The notes below the pieces were generated by a model. That model did no database searches, was not told the DNA's origin, and saw only the letters and a list, made by a program, of their open reading frames with translations. This document shows, piece after piece, positions 1-9,087 of a DNA stretch of 48,529 bases. A program made the position numbers and the translations under genes. The stretch is from Beijerinckiaceae bacterium (lineage in GTDB: Bacteria > Pseudomonadota > Alphaproteobacteria > Rhizobiales > Beijerinckiaceae), in contig JALOTF010000032.1 of NCBI GenBank assembly GCA_025458025.1, positions 1 through 48,529 on the forward strand, read 5' to 3'. Numbering within the stretch: the first letter of the stretch is position 1; each line of letters starts with the position of its first letter.

Positions 1-1591
1 GGCGAGTTGGGTGGCCTTTGCGGGCTGGTCGCGGAAAATCTCGGGCTTGGCGAGCGCCTCATCGGCGCGGGCCAGAAGGGTCGTGAGCTTCTCGACCTGC
101 TGCTCCAGCACTTTCGCTTTCTCGCGCAAGGGTTTCTGATTTTGTCGCTTTTCGGCGGCCGCGCGGCGGTCTTCCTTTTGCGAAGAGGCCACATCCTCGC
201 GCTTGCCGGAATCGCGGCGCGCTTCGAGCACGAGGCGCGCATAGGCGTCGAGATCGTCATCGAAGGGCTTCACGCGCCCCTCGGCCACCACCCAGAGCCG
301 GTCGCAGGCGGCATCGAGCAGCGAGCGATCATGGCTCACGATGATCACCGCGCCCTTGTAGTCCGCCAGCGCCTCGACGAGCGCATCGCGCATGGGGATA
401 TCGAGATGGTTCGTGGGCTCGTCGAGGATGAGGAGATGCGGTCCGTCGAAAGCCGCGAGGCCGAGCAAGAGACGCGCCTTCTCGCCGCCGGAAAGCTGAC
501 GGATCGGGGTATCGGCCTTGTCCGCCGGGAACCCCAGCCGTGCGGTGGCTGAACGGACGACCGCTTCGCCAGCCTGCGGCATCTTCCGGCGCACGAGAAG
601 AACAGGAGTTGCGTCAGAATCGAGTTCATCGAGTTGATGCTGCGCGAAATAGGCGATGTTCATGCCCCGCGCGCGGATGACCTCGCCGGATTTCGCGTCG
701 AGCCGCCCGGCAATCAGCTTCACCAGCGTCGATTTGCCATTGCCGTTCTGGCCGAGAAGGCCGATGCGATCATCGTCGGCGATGCGCAAGGTGAGGCCGG
801 ACAGCACCGTGCGCTCGCCATAGCCGACAGACGCGCCTGAAGGTTGCCACCGGCCCCAGCTTTTCCAGCCGCTTCACGCGGGATTGCGCCTGCTTCGCCT
901 TCGAGGCCTTGGCCTTGAAGCGATCAATGAAGGCCTGGAGATGCGCGCGCTCCGCCGCCAGCTTGTCTGCTGCTTTCTCGGCCAGCATGGCCTTTTCGGC
1001 ACGCTGGCGGGCGAAGCTCGAATAGCCACCGCGATAGAGCGTGAGCTTGCCGCGATCCATATGCAGCGTGTGATCAGTCACCTCGTCGAGAAAATCGCGA
1101 TCATGCGAAATCACGACCAGCGTGTGCGGATAGCACTTGAGATGCTCCGTGAGCCAGAACGCGCCTTCGATATCGAGATAGTTCGTGGGCTCGTCGAGCA
1201 GCAGCAGATCGGGTTCGCGGAACAGCACCGCCGCCGCACCGATATCCGCGAGGCGAAGCTGGATATCCGCAATACGATGCGCATCAGTCGCCGTTTCCGC
1301 TTCCTTCAGCAGGGCGAGGCGCTCGGTATCCGCCGCGAGAACCGTATCGAGCAGCGTCTCCGGCCCGCCCGGCGCTTCCTGCGCGACATGGCTGAGGATC
1401 GCCTGGCGCGGCATGGCGATCGTTCCACTTTCGAGCGCGATCTCGCCGAGGATCAGCTTGAACAGGGTGGATTTCCCGCAGCCATTGCGGCCGATCAGCC
1501 CCGTGCGCGCTGCCGTTGGAAGCTGCGCGGTGGCATTGTCCAGCAGAAGCCGGTTGCCGAGGCGATAGGTGAGGCCGGTAAGCGAAAGCAT
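1..1591 (-). pseudogene. ABC-F family ATPase gene, damaged by two deletions; runs off the left edge
   Basis: ABC-F proteins are soluble twin-ATPase proteins, many of which act on the ribosome. Reading leftward from ATG at 1591, the first ATPase domain has Walker A GRNGCGKST (about residues 34-42) and Walker B with DEPTNYLD (about 133-140). The sequence runs from RLADI directly into GAAAVLFREPD near position 1240, so the usual 30-45 residues carrying the SGGW-type signature are missing in frame. Past the linker (RVKRLEKLGPVATF), the frame changes at about 835-841 and the original frame stops at 770. The second domain resumes in another frame with ASVGYGE, GQNGNGKST, LSGGEKARL and DEPTNHLD, then a charged coiled-coil linker, and stays open to base 1. 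The 20-30 residues normally before ASVGYGE are also absent. I infer a pseudogene or an assembly fault. The rest of the gene lies outside the window. Confidence 0.85.
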
Positions 1592-1647
1592 GGCCCGCGC
1601 TATAGCGAGAGGCACCGCCGCCTGTCACGCGCGGAATGGATGCACAC

Positions 1648-1675
1648 TTGAGTTTGCGAGCCTTGCGGGCTATGC
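1648..1675 (+). promoter_or_regulatory. possible ndk promoter
   Basis: TTGAGT (1648-1653) and CTATGC (1670-1675) are separated by 16 nt, about 40 bp upstream of the ndk start, in the gap to the divergent ABC-F gene. The spacing suits a sigma-70 type promoter but both hexamers are imperfect. This is inferred from pattern only. Confidence 0.3.
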
Positions 1676-1714
1676 GGCCCACAAGCAACTTCCATCCAAA
1701 ACAGTGAGAGCATC

Positions 1715-2137
1715 ATGGCCACGCAGCGCACCTTCTCCATCCTCAAGCCGGACGCGACCGAGCGCAACCTCACCGGCGCCATCAACGCCGTGATCGAGGG
1801 CGCGGGCCTGCGCATCATCGCGCAGAAGCGCATCCTGATGGCGAAGCGCGAGGCCGAGGCCTTCTACGCCGTGCACAAGGAGCGCCCCTTCTTCGGTGAG
1901 CTCGTGGATTTCATGACCTCGGGCCCGGTGGTCGTGCAGGTTCTCGAAGGCGAGAACGCCGTGATGCGCTATCGCGAGATCATGGGCGCCACCAACCCGG
2001 CCAACGCTGCCGAGGGCACCATCCGCAAGAAGTTCGCCCGCTCGGTGGGCGAGAACTCGGTTCACGGCTCGGATTCGCCGGAGAACGCCGCGATCGAGAT
2101 CGCGCAGTTCTTCTCGGGCAACGAGATCGTCGGCTGA
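1715..2137 (+). CDS. ndk: nucleoside diphosphate kinase
   Basis: Ndk transfers the gamma phosphate of ATP to nucleoside diphosphates through a phosphohistidine and balances NTP and dNTP pools in the cytosol. The 140-residue product has the normal family length. It shows the N-terminal [10 protein letters not shown] strand with Lys11 and the active-site segment NSVHGSDS with the phosphorylated histidine at residue 117. ATG at 1715 follows a gtgagagc Shine-Dalgarno-like stretch. The gene is transcribed away from the damaged ABC-F gene and is followed 2 nt later by an acetyltransferase gene, so the two are probably co-transcribed. Nothing in the sequence looks abnormal. Confidence 0.97.
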   Translation: MATQRTFSILKPDATERNLTGAINAVIEGAGLRIIAQKRILMAKREAEAFYAVHKERPFFGELVDFMTSGPVVVQVLEGENAVMRYREIMGATNPANAAEGTIRKKFARSVGENSVHGSDSPENAAIEIAQFFSGNEIVG

Positions 2138-2139
2138 CG

Positions 2140-2637
2140 ATGCCGCGCATCGTCGAGGGGTGGAGGCCGGGCGCGCTCGGCTTCATCATCGGCGAGCATG
2201 GGCAATATTACGCCCGCCACTGGGGCTTCGGAGCCTATTTCGAAGCCAAGGTTGCGGCGGGCCTCGCTGAATTCACCGGTCGGATGGAGCCTTCCACCGA
2301 CCGGTTTTTTCTGGCGATTGATGATGCGGACCAGATCCTCGGTTCGCTGATCCTTGATCTCACCGATCCCGCAGAGCCCGAGAGCGAAGCGCATCTGCGC
2401 TGGTTCATCCTGTCGGATGCCGCGCGCGGGCGGGGTCTGGGCGAACAACTGATGTCCCACGCCATGGCGCATTGCGACGCGCACAGCAGCGCCTGTTGGC
2501 TCACCACCTTCGCGGGGCTGGATGCGGCCCGCGCGCTTTATGAGCGGCATGGATTTTCTTTGATCCGCGAGGAGGAAGCCGCGAGCTGGGGCACCAAAGT
2601 ACGCGAGCAGCTCTTCCGTCGTCCCGCGCGCCGTTGA
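2140..2637 (+). CDS. GNAT-family N-acetyltransferase
   Basis: The 165-residue product fits the GNAT fold. The acetyl-CoA binding motif A appears as ARGRGLGEQL at about residues 95-104, preceded by the beta-4 strand HLRWFILS and followed by the beta-5 strand CWLTTFAG and the terminal ARALYERHGF helix-strand typical of the superfamily. The family moves an acetyl group from acetyl-CoA to an amine; the substrate cannot be read from the sequence. The N-terminal portion (GFIIGEHGQYYARHWGFG) resembles the acetyltransferase half of MarR-GNAT fusion proteins, but no MarR domain is present here. The gene starts 2 nt after the ndk stop, so it is probably in the same operon. Confidence 0.85.
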   Translation: MPRIVEGWRPGALGFIIGEHGQYYARHWGFGAYFEAKVAAGLAEFTGRMEPSTDRFFLAIDDADQILGSLILDLTDPAEPESEAHLRWFILSDAARGRGLGEQLMSHAMAHCDAHSSACWLTTFAGLDAARALYERHGFSLIREEEAASWGTKVREQLFRRPARR

Positions 2638-2711
2638 TGGATGCGGCGCAAAACTTTGATTGGTCGCAGCGCGGGTATTCCGCCAGAAGCTAACCCCGAG
2701 GGGTGAATCTC

Positions 2712-3590
2712 ATGGCCTTGCGCGATCTTATTCTGGTGCTGATGCTGGTGATCCTCTGGGGTTCCACCTTCACGGCCATGAAGATCGGCGTGGTGGATGT
2801 GCCGCCCTTGCTCATCAACACCCTGCGGTTCGCGCTCAGCGCCTTTCCGGCGATCCTCTTCATCCCCCGCCCGAAAGTGCCGCTCTGGACGCTGCTCAGC
2901 TTCGGGCTCATCCTGTTCGGCGTGAAGTTCACCGTGCTGTTCACGGCGCTGAAGCTGGGCCTGCCCGCGGGCCTCGCCTCCATCGTGTTGCAGGTGCAGG
3001 TGTTTTTCACGATTCTCTTCGCCTTCCTGCTGCTGGGTGAGCGCCCGAGCCGCATGCCGCTCATCGGGGCGGGAATCGCCTTGGTTGGCATGCTGATTTT
3101 CGCGGAAGAGAAGATCGAGAACGCGGCCCTCGTGCCGTTCCTGCTGGGCCTGCTCGCCGCCATGCTCTGGGGCTTTGCGAACATCATCGTGAAGAAAGCG
3201 AAAGCGCCGGATATCCTCGCTTTCGTGGTCTGGGCGAGTGCAGTTGCCACGCCCGCCTTGTTCGCGGCCTCGCTGATCGTCGATGGCCCCCAGCGCGTAT
3301 TCGCCACGCTTGCTGCGCCGGGCTGGACGACCGTGCTCGTGACGCTCTACCTCTCTTTTGGCGCGACGCTCTTCGGCTATTCCGTGTGGAACGGGCTGAT
3401 TTCACGCTACCCCGTGGCCAAGGTCGGGCCCTTCGCGCTGCTGATCCCGATTTCGGGCCTCGCTTGTGGCACGATCTTTCTCGGTGAAACCTTTTCGGTT
3501 CAGGCCATGATCGCCTCGGCGATTGTCTTTCTCGGCCTGATGATCAATGTCTTCGGTGACCGAATTGTCATGAGGATGCGCGCGCGATGA
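2712..3590 (+). CDS. EamA / DMT-superfamily permease
   Basis: An inner-membrane protein of about 292 residues with roughly ten hydrophobic helices arranged as two EamA repeats. The first begins LILVLMLVILWGSTFTAMKIG and the second LVPFLLGLLAAMLWGFANIIVKKA; the WGSTF and WGFANI turns are typical of this transporter superfamily. Such proteins export small metabolites or amino acids, but the substrate is not predictable. ATG at 2712 is preferred because GAGGGG at 2698-2703 lies 8 nt upstream; GTG at 2703 is an in-frame alternative. The stop codon overlaps the ATG of the molybdopterin oxidoreductase by 4 nt, so the two are translationally coupled and may handle related compounds. That functional link is inference. 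Confidence 0.88.
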   Translation: MALRDLILVLMLVILWGSTFTAMKIGVVDVPPLLINTLRFALSAFPAILFIPRPKVPLWTLLSFGLILFGVKFTVLFTALKLGLPAGLASIVLQVQVFFTILFAFLLLGERPSRMPLIGAGIALVGMLIFAEEKIENAALVPFLLGLLAAMLWGFANIIVKKAKAPDILAFVVWASAVATPALFAASLIVDGPQRVFATLAAPGWTTVLVTLYLSFGATLFGYSVWNGLISRYPVAKVGPFALLIPISGLACGTIFLGETFSVQAMIASAIVFLGLMINVFGDRIVMRMRAR

Positions 3591-5680
3591 ATGCTCCGTT
3601 TTCAACGAAGCCTGCCTTTCGCCCCTCCGTTTGCCCGCACGATTGCCCGAGCGCCTGCTCGCTGGAAGTCGAGGTGCTGTCGGATACGCGCATCGGCCGG
3701 GTGCGCGGGCACAAGGGCCAGAGCTACACCGATGGCGTGATCTGCGCGAAGGTCGCGCGCTATGCCGAGCGCATTCACCACCCGGACCGGCTGACCGAAC
3801 CGCTTCTGCGCACCGGCCCCAAGGGCTCAGGCCAGTTCCGCCCGATTGCGTGGGATGAGGCGCTGGACCGCGCGGCGGAAGCCTTTCTCGCCGCTGAACG
3901 CCAGCATGGCAGCGAGGCCGTCTGGCCCTATTACTATGCCGGCACGATGGGCCTCGTGATGCGCGACGGCATCAATCGCCTGCGCCATGCCAAGAAATAT
4001 TCCGGCTTCCACGACACGATCTGCACCAACATGGCCTGGGCGGGCTTCGTGGCGGGCACGGGCCGCCTCGCGGGCGTGGACCCGCGCGAGATGGCCGAGA
4101 GCGAGATCATCGTGATCTGGGGCACGAATGCCGTGCATACCCAGGTGAACGTGATGCACCACGCGATCAAGGCCCGGAAGGCGAACGGCACGCCCATCGT
4201 CGCGGTCGATGTCTACATGAACGAGACGATGCGGCAGGCGGATATCGCCTTGCTCGTGCGCCCCGGCACGGATGGCGCGCTGGCGACCGGCATTCTGCAT
4301 GTACTGCTGCGCGAAAACCTCGCGGATCGCGAGTATATGGCGCGGCTCACGGATGTCTCGCCCGATTTCGAGGCGCATCTCGCGAGCCGCACGCCGGAAT
4401 GGGCGGAGGCGATCTGCGGTGTGCCCGCGGCGGAAATCGAAGCCATCGCGCGGCTTCTCGGGCAGAAGCGGCGTGCCTTCTTCCGGTTGGGATATGGCTT
4501 CGCGCGCCAGCGCAACGGCGCGGTGAACATGCACGCGGCACTCTCCATCCCCACCATGCTCGGCGCATGGCAGCACCGGGGCGGCGGCGCATTCCACTCG
4601 AATTCCGGCACGTTCGGCCTACGCAAGACCATGATCGAGGGGCTGGATGTCATCGACCGCTCGATCCGCAAGCTCGATCAATCGCGCATCGGCGATATCC
4701 TGCTCGGCGAGCCCCACGCCCTGCGCCACAAGGGCCCGGTAACGGCTCTTTTCATCCAGAACACCAACCCGGTTTCGGTCGCGCCGGAGCAGGAGAAGGT
4801 GAAGCGCGGCTTCGCCCGCGAGGATCTCTTCACGGTCGTGCACGAGCAATTCATGACCGAAACGGCCGCCATGGCCGATCTCGTGCTGCCTGCGACCATG
4901 TTCATGGAGCATGACGACATCTACCAGGGCGGCGGGCACACGCATCTCATGCTCGGGCCGAAGCTCATCGAGCCGCCGGGCCAGTGCCGCTCGAACCACG
5001 AGGTGATCGTCGGGCTCGCGAAACGCCTCGGTGCGGAGCATCCGGGATTCGACATGTCCCCCCGCGAGCATATCGATTTCGCGCTGGTGCAGGCGGGCAA
5101 GGGGTCGCTCGCCGAGATTGAAAAAGAAGGCTTTATCGATACCGATCCGCCTTTCGAGCGCGCGCATTACCTGCAGGGCTTCGGCCATCGCGACGGCAAG
5201 TTCCACTTCTCGCCGAACTGGCAGAAGGTGCCGCTGAACAACGATGGTCTGATGGGCCCGTGGGAGAGCATGCCGCGCTTCCCCGACCATTGGGCGGTGA
5301 TCGAGGCCGCAGATGAGGCGCATCCGTTCCGGCTGGTCACGGCGCCGGCGCGCTCCTTCCTGAACTCGACCTTCAACGAGACGCCCGGCAGCATCAAGCG
5401 CGAGGGCGAACCGCATCTGATGATCCACCCGGAGGATGCCGCGAGCCTCGGCGTGGTCGAGGGGGATCTCCTGCGCGTCCAAAATCCGCGCGGCGAGGTG
5501 ATCCTGAAAACCACGCTGTTCGACGGCCTGAGGCGCGGCGTGGTGATCGCAGAATCGATCTTCCCCAACGCGGCGCATCGCGGCGGCAAGGGCATCAACA
5601 CGCTCACCGGGTCCGATCCGGCGGCACCGCATGGGGGTGCCGCCTTCCACGACAATCGCGTGGCGATCGCCAAGGCTTGA
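3587..5680 (+). CDS. molybdopterin-dependent oxidoreductase, DMSO reductase family
   Basis: A 697-residue catalytic subunit. The N terminus has a [4Fe-4S] motif: Cys16, Cys20, Cys24 in SVCPHDCPSAC and Cys53 in VICAKVARY. The molybdopterin domain follows (about 60-560: GTNAVHTQ, FIQNTNPVSVAPEQ, DLVLPATMFMEHDDIY), and then the C-terminal dinucleotide-binding domain (about 575-690: FRLVTAPARSFLNST, GDLLRVQNPRGEV). The ICTNMAWAGF segment lies where the family usually places the metal ligand, so a cysteine ligand is possible but not proven. There is no obvious twin-arginine signal, so the enzyme is probably cytoplasmic. No ferredoxin or membrane-anchor subunit gene is adjacent. It is coupled by a 4-nt overlap to the upstream EamA permease. 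Substrate unknown. Confidence 0.9.
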   Translation: MNAPFSTKPAFRPSVCPHDCPSACSLEVEVLSDTRIGRVRGHKGQSYTDGVICAKVARYAERIHHPDRLTEPLLRTGPKGSGQFRPIAWDEALDRAAEAFLAAERQHGSEAVWPYYYAGTMGLVMRDGINRLRHAKKYSGFHDTICTNMAWAGFVAGTGRLAGVDPREMAESEIIVIWGTNAVHTQVNVMHHAIKARKANGTPIVAVDVYMNETMRQADIALLVRPGTDGALATGILHVLLRENLADREYMARLTDVSPDFEAHLASRTPEWAEAICGVPAAEIEAIARLLGQKRRAFFRLGYGFARQRNGAVNMHAALSIPTMLGAWQHRGGGAFHSNSGTFGLRKTMIEGLDVIDRSIRKLDQSRIGDILLGEPHALRHKGPVTALFIQNTNPVSVAPEQEKVKRGFAREDLFTVVHEQFMTETAAMADLVLPATMFMEHDDIYQGGGHTHLMLGPKLIEPPGQCRSNHEVIVGLAKRLGAEHPGFDMSPREHIDFALVQAGKGSLAEIEKEGFIDTDPPFERAHYLQGFGHRDGKFHFSPNWQKVPLNNDGLMGPWESMPRFPDHWAVIEAADEAHPFRLVTAPARSFLNSTFNETPGSIKREGEPHLMIHPEDAASLGVVEGDLLRVQNPRGEVILKTTLFDGLRRGVVIAESIFPNAAHRGGKGINTLTGSDPAAPHGGAAFHDNRVAIAKA

Positions 5681-6400
5681 TCAGGCGGCCTTTTGCGCCT
5701 CATCCGCCGGGAAATAGAGCGCGAGCATCCGGTCATGATAGGCCCGTAGCGCGGGCTTGGTCTGGACATACGCACAAATGCGGGAGTCGAAATAAGGCGT
5801 CAGCATGCAGGCGATGGTGCCGAAAACGCTGGCATCGGCCCCGCAAGGCTGCTCGCCGCCAATGAAGGGGTGATGCGCCAGACGCTCCACGATGGCATCG
5901 ATGCAGCGCGCGGCAATCGCGAAGCGCTCATCGGGTGAGTAGCGCCCATTGCCCTGGCCAGCGAGGTTGCGGCGAACCCTCCGTCGGATCATCGCGATGA
6001 TGAGCGGGCGGATCAGGGCAGGGGCCTTTTCGAAGAATTTCCGCGGACCCTTGTCGAAATTGGCATCGACCATCCAGCGATCATGCACGACCGGCCAATA
6101 GAGGTGATCCTCGCACATCTTCTCGAAGGCCCAGCCAATCGCGGCACCCTCGGGGCTCACGCCCGCGTCGAAATTCACGCCATAGGCCTCTTCCAGATAG
6201 AAGCGGATCAGCGTGGAATCCGGCACGATCCGGCCCTTGTCCTCGATGATCGGAAACTTGCCCTTGGGCGCCTTGCGGAAATCAGCGGGAACGGTTTCGT
6301 AGCTGGCCTTCGCCATGCGCAACAGCACATGCGCCTTGATGACGAATGGGCTGGGATCGACCGTCCCGAAAGCCGGCCCGAATGTGTGAAGCTTGATCAT
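5681..6400 (-). CDS. glutathione S-transferase family protein (FAX / metaxin-like)
   Basis: A 239-residue protein with an N-terminal thioredoxin-like domain (IKLHTFGPAFGTVDPSPFVIKA, then GKFPIIEDKG and VPDSTLIRFYLE at about 50-70). The C-terminal helical GST domain includes PFIGGEQPCGADASVFG, close to the failed-axon-connections/metaxin type in which a conserved aspartate caps a helix. These proteins bind glutathione or similar thiols; the reaction is unknown. The stop codon abuts the stop of the convergent oxidoreductase gene. Upstream it diverges from a YafY-type regulator across a 109-bp gap containing a perfect palindrome, so it is a likely target of that regulator. Confidence 0.85.
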   Translation of the reverse strand: MIKLHTFGPAFGTVDPSPFVIKAHVLLRMAKASYETVPADFRKAPKGKFPIIEDKGRIVPDSTLIRFYLEEAYGVNFDAGVSPEGAAIGWAFEKMCEDHLYWPVVHDRWMVDANFDKGPRKFFEKAPALIRPLIIAMIRRRVRRNLAGQGNGRYSPDERFAIAARCIDAIVERLAHHPFIGGEQPCGADASVFGTIACMLTPYFDSRICAYVQTKPALRAYHDRMLALYFPADEAQKAA

Positions 6401-6442
6401 GACATTCCCCTGACAATGTGGAGGCCCCGTGCTACTGCCAGC

Positions 6443-6465
6443 CTCCTGACATCTGCTGTCAGGAG
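6443..6465. promoter_or_regulatory. putative operator, perfect 9-bp inverted repeat
   Basis: CTCCTGACA and TGTCAGGAG are exact reverse complements around a 5-nt spacer, in the gap between the divergent GST and YafY-type genes. A second CCTGACA half-site lies at about 6409-6415 near the GST start. The position suggests autoregulation and control of the GST gene by the adjacent regulator. The palindrome is directly visible; the binding protein is inferred. Confidence 0.6.
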
Positions 6466-6509
6466 CATGCGCTAATCCAGTTCGAGATCAGTTTGACCGG
6501 GGGAGCAAG

Positions 6510-7238
6510 ATGGCGCGCGCGGATCGCCTGATTCAATTGACGCAAGCGCTGCGGCGGCATCGCCGGCCGGTCACCGCCGCGCGGCTCGCGGAGGAGACCG
6601 GCGTTTCCGAACGCACGATCTATCGCGATATCATCAGCCTGCAGGTCTCCGGCGTGCCGGTGCGGGGCGAGGCAGGCATTGGTTATGTGCTCGAAAGCGG
6701 GTTCGACCTGCCGCCGCTGATGTTCACGCCGGAGGAATGCGAGGCGCTGATGCTCGGCCTGCGCTTCGTGCGAGATCGCTCCGATGCGAGCCTGCAACGC
6801 GTGATCGATGATACCCGCGCGAAGATCGAAGCCATCCTACCGCCCGCATTGAAGGAAAGCTTCAACGCCGCACCACTTTTCGCGCCGGTCTATCGACCGC
6901 GGGAGGTCGCGCGCATCGACGAGGCGACGCTGCGGCGCGCGCTCCGGGAATGGCGCAAAATTCGAATCCGCTATCGCGACGTGAAGGATGAAGTAACCAC
7001 CCGCATCATCTGGCCGGTCGCGCTCGGCTATTTCGAGACGACGCGCGGCCTTTCGGCCTGGTGCGAGATGCGACAGGGCTTCCGGCTTTTCCGCACGGAC
7101 CGGATCGAGGAACTCGGACTGTTGGACGAGAAAATTCCGAGACGCCGGGCGCTTCTCATGCGGGACTGGGAAGATGCGATGGAAAAGGAACGCGACGCCT
7201 GCGCGACCTCGCGTGAGCCAATCAGCCGGCAGACTTGA
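6510..7238 (+). CDS. YafY-family transcriptional regulator (HTH + WYL domain)
   Basis: A 242-residue protein. Residues 5-55 form an HTH_11-type winged helix (RLIQLTQALRRHRRPVTAARLAEETGVSERTIYRDI). A linker helix region carries FTPEECEALMLGLRFV, and a WYL-type effector domain lies at about 130-215 (IIWPVALGYFETTRGLSAWCEMR, RLFRTDRIEEL). WYL regulators often sense small ligands or nucleic acids and control neighbouring genes. The family's usual pairing with a divergent enzyme gene, and the perfect palindrome at 6443-6465, suggest that it controls itself and the GST gene. Its last 17 nt overlap the 3' end of the convergent purN gene. Confidence 0.88.
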   Translation: MARADRLIQLTQALRRHRRPVTAARLAEETGVSERTIYRDIISLQVSGVPVRGEAGIGYVLESGFDLPPLMFTPEECEALMLGLRFVRDRSDASLQRVIDDTRAKIEAILPPALKESFNAAPLFAPVYRPREVARIDEATLRRALREWRKIRIRYRDVKDEVTTRIIWPVALGYFETTRGLSAWCEMRQGFRLFRTDRIEELGLLDEKIPRRRALLMRDWEDAMEKERDACATSREPISRQT

Positions 7239-7845
7239 CCCTGACGCGCCGTCCCTCGACCACAAGGCGGCCCGAGGCAAGAAGCCGAATCGTTTCCGGG
7301 TAGATCCGGTGTTCTTCAGCGAGCACGCGCTCGGCCAGCGTCTCTTCGGTGTCGTCATCCAGCACCGGAACGGCAGCTTGTAGGATGATCGGCCCCTCAT
7401 CCATGCCCGGCGTCACGAAATGCGTCGTACAGCCGTGGAACTTGACACCCTCCGCCAGCGCGCGGGCATGGGTATCGAGGCCCTTGAAGCTCGGCAGCAA
7501 AGCAGGGTGGATATTGACCATCCGGCCTGCCCATTTCTCGCAGAATTCCGGCGTAAGAAGGCGCATGAAGCCCGCGAGGCAGACAATCTCCACGCCCGCC
7601 TTTTCGAGTTCCGCCTGCATCGCGGCATCGAAAGCCGCGCGATCCTTGCCATAGGCCTTGCTCGGCACGACGACCGTGGGAATGCCGGATTTCCGCGCGA
7701 AATCGAGCCCCTTCGCATCAGGCTTGTTCGACAGGACCAGCACGATCTCGGCCGGGAAATCCGGCTCGGCATCGGCCATCCAGACCAGAGCGGCCATGTT
7801 CGAGCCGCGCCCGGAAATCAGCACGGCGACGCGCTTTTTCGTCAT
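7222..7845 (-). CDS. purN: phosphoribosylglycinamide formyltransferase
   Basis: PurN formylates glycinamide ribonucleotide using 10-formyl-tetrahydrofolate in de novo purine synthesis. The 207-residue product has the N-terminal KKRVAVLISGRGSNMAALV loop, the catalytic region with MVNIHPALLPSFKGLDTHARALAEG (Asn-His pair of the active site) and CTTHFVTPGMDEGPIILQ with the conserved aspartate. ATG at 7845 was chosen because it starts directly at MTKKRVAVLISG and sits 1 nt after the purM stop, giving the usual purM-purN coupling. The 3' end overlaps the convergent YafY-family gene by 17 nt. Confidence 0.97.
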   Translation of the reverse strand: MTKKRVAVLISGRGSNMAALVWMADAEPDFPAEIVLVLSNKPDAKGLDFARKSGIPTVVVPSKAYGKDRAAFDAAMQAELEKAGVEIVCLAGFMRLLTPEFCEKWAGRMVNIHPALLPSFKGLDTHARALAEGVKFHGCTTHFVTPGMDEGPIILQAAVPVLDDDTEETLAERVLAEEHRIYPETIRLLASGRLVVEGRRVRVKSAG

Positions 7846-7846
7846 G

Positions 7847-8932
7847 TCAGACCCGGAGATGGCCGGAGGCGCGCACGCGCGGCTCTTCCGGCGCGGAGAT
7901 GATCTCACCGAAGCGGATCACGCTTTCACCTTCGGCAGTGAGGGCAGCGGCCACCGCATCGGCCATCGCCGGCTCGACCACGACCACCATGCCGATGCCG
8001 CAATTGAAGGTGCGGATCATCTCGCTTTCGGCCACGCCACCAGCCTTGGCGAGCCAGCCAAAGACCGGCGGCACATCGATGGCTGAAAGGTTGATCGCCG
8101 CGCCAAGGCCATCCGGCAGCACACGCGGAATGTTGTCGATGAAACCGCCGCCGGTGATATGCGCGAGCGCCTTGATGCCCGCGCCAGCTTCACCACGGAT
8201 GGCCGCGAGCAGCGATTTCACATAGATGCGCGTGGGCTCCAGCAAGGCTTCGCCGAGCTTGCGGCCCGGCGCGAAGGGCGCGTCGTCGTCCCAGCCGAGG
8301 CCAGCCTTCTCGGCGATACGCCGCACGAGGCTGTAGCCGTTGGAATGCACGCCGGAGGAGGCCATTCCGAGGATCACATCGCCCGGCTTCACATCATCCA
8401 GCCGGGGCAGGAGGGTGCCACGCTCGGCCGCGCCCACCGCGAAACCCGCGAGGTCATAATCGCCCTTGGCATAGAGGCCAGGCATCTCGGCCGTCTCGCC
8501 GCCGATGAGCGCCGCGCCGGCGAAACGGCAGCCCGCCGCGATGCCGCGCACGATCTCGACGCCGACGCGCGGCTCGAGCTTGCCCGTGGCGTAGTAATCG
8601 AGGAACAGCAGCGGCTCGGCACCCTGCACGACGAGATCGTTCACGCACATCGCCACGAGGTCGATGCCGATGGTGGAATGAAGGCCGGTCTCGATGGCGA
8701 TCTTCACCTTGGTGCCCACGCCGTCGTTCGCAGCCACGAGAATGGGGTCGTTGAAGCCCGCCGCCTTGAGATCGAACAGGCCGCCGAAGCCGCCGATCTC
8801 GGCATCCGCGCCGGGGCGACGCGTGGCGCGCACCAGCGGCTTGATCTCGTCGACCATCGCGTTGCCGGCGTCGATGTCCACGCCAGCCTGGGCGTAGGTG
8901 AGGCCGTTCGAGCCGGGCTTTTGCTGGGTCAC
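7847..8932 (-). CDS. purM: phosphoribosylformylglycinamidine cyclo-ligase
   Basis: PurM closes FGAM to aminoimidazole ribotide with ATP, upstream of IMP. The 361-residue protein matches the family length with a short N-terminal extension. Visible landmarks are the [12 protein letters not shown] start, the glycine-rich GGFGGLFDL loop, [10 protein letters not shown], the core [34 protein letters not shown], and [16 protein letters not shown]. The start is GTG at 8932, immediately followed by [16 protein letters not shown]. It is the first gene of a purM-purN unit, divergent from the TadG-like gene. The roughly 155-bp gap between them has an A/T-rich patch suited to promoters but no riboswitch that I can recognise. 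Confidence 0.97.
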   Translation of the reverse strand: MTQQKPGSNGLTYAQAGVDIDAGNAMVDEIKPLVRATRRPGADAEIGGFGGLFDLKAAGFNDPILVAANDGVGTKVKIAIETGLHSTIGIDLVAMCVNDLVVQGAEPLLFLDYYATGKLEPRVGVEIVRGIAAGCRFAGAALIGGETAEMPGLYAKGDYDLAGFAVGAAERGTLLPRLDDVKPGDVILGMASSGVHSNGYSLVRRIAEKAGLGWDDDAPFAPGRKLGEALLEPTRIYVKSLLAAIRGEAGAGIKALAHITGGGFIDNIPRVLPDGLGAAINLSAIDVPPVFGWLAKAGGVAESEMIRTFNCGIGMVVVVEPAMADAVAAALTAEGESVIRFGEIISAPEEPRVRASGHLRV

Positions 8933-9087
8933 TGGTGTCCGAGGCTCCGATGGAAAAAGGGAATTTGGCGTCTCAGCCCCGGGAAAACATCAGCTTTCAA
9001 TAAAAAGCAACCCAATTGCTGCGCCGCTTCCTTAACGGCTGGGGATGTAAGGACGAGGCTCACGGTATTGGCAGGAGAAGCCTTGCT

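Noticed and set aside
4619-5650. 343-codon minus-strand frame opposite the molybdopterin oxidoreductase
   Set aside because: It is antisense to a gene with clear motifs throughout, and its composition is that of a codon-bias shadow.
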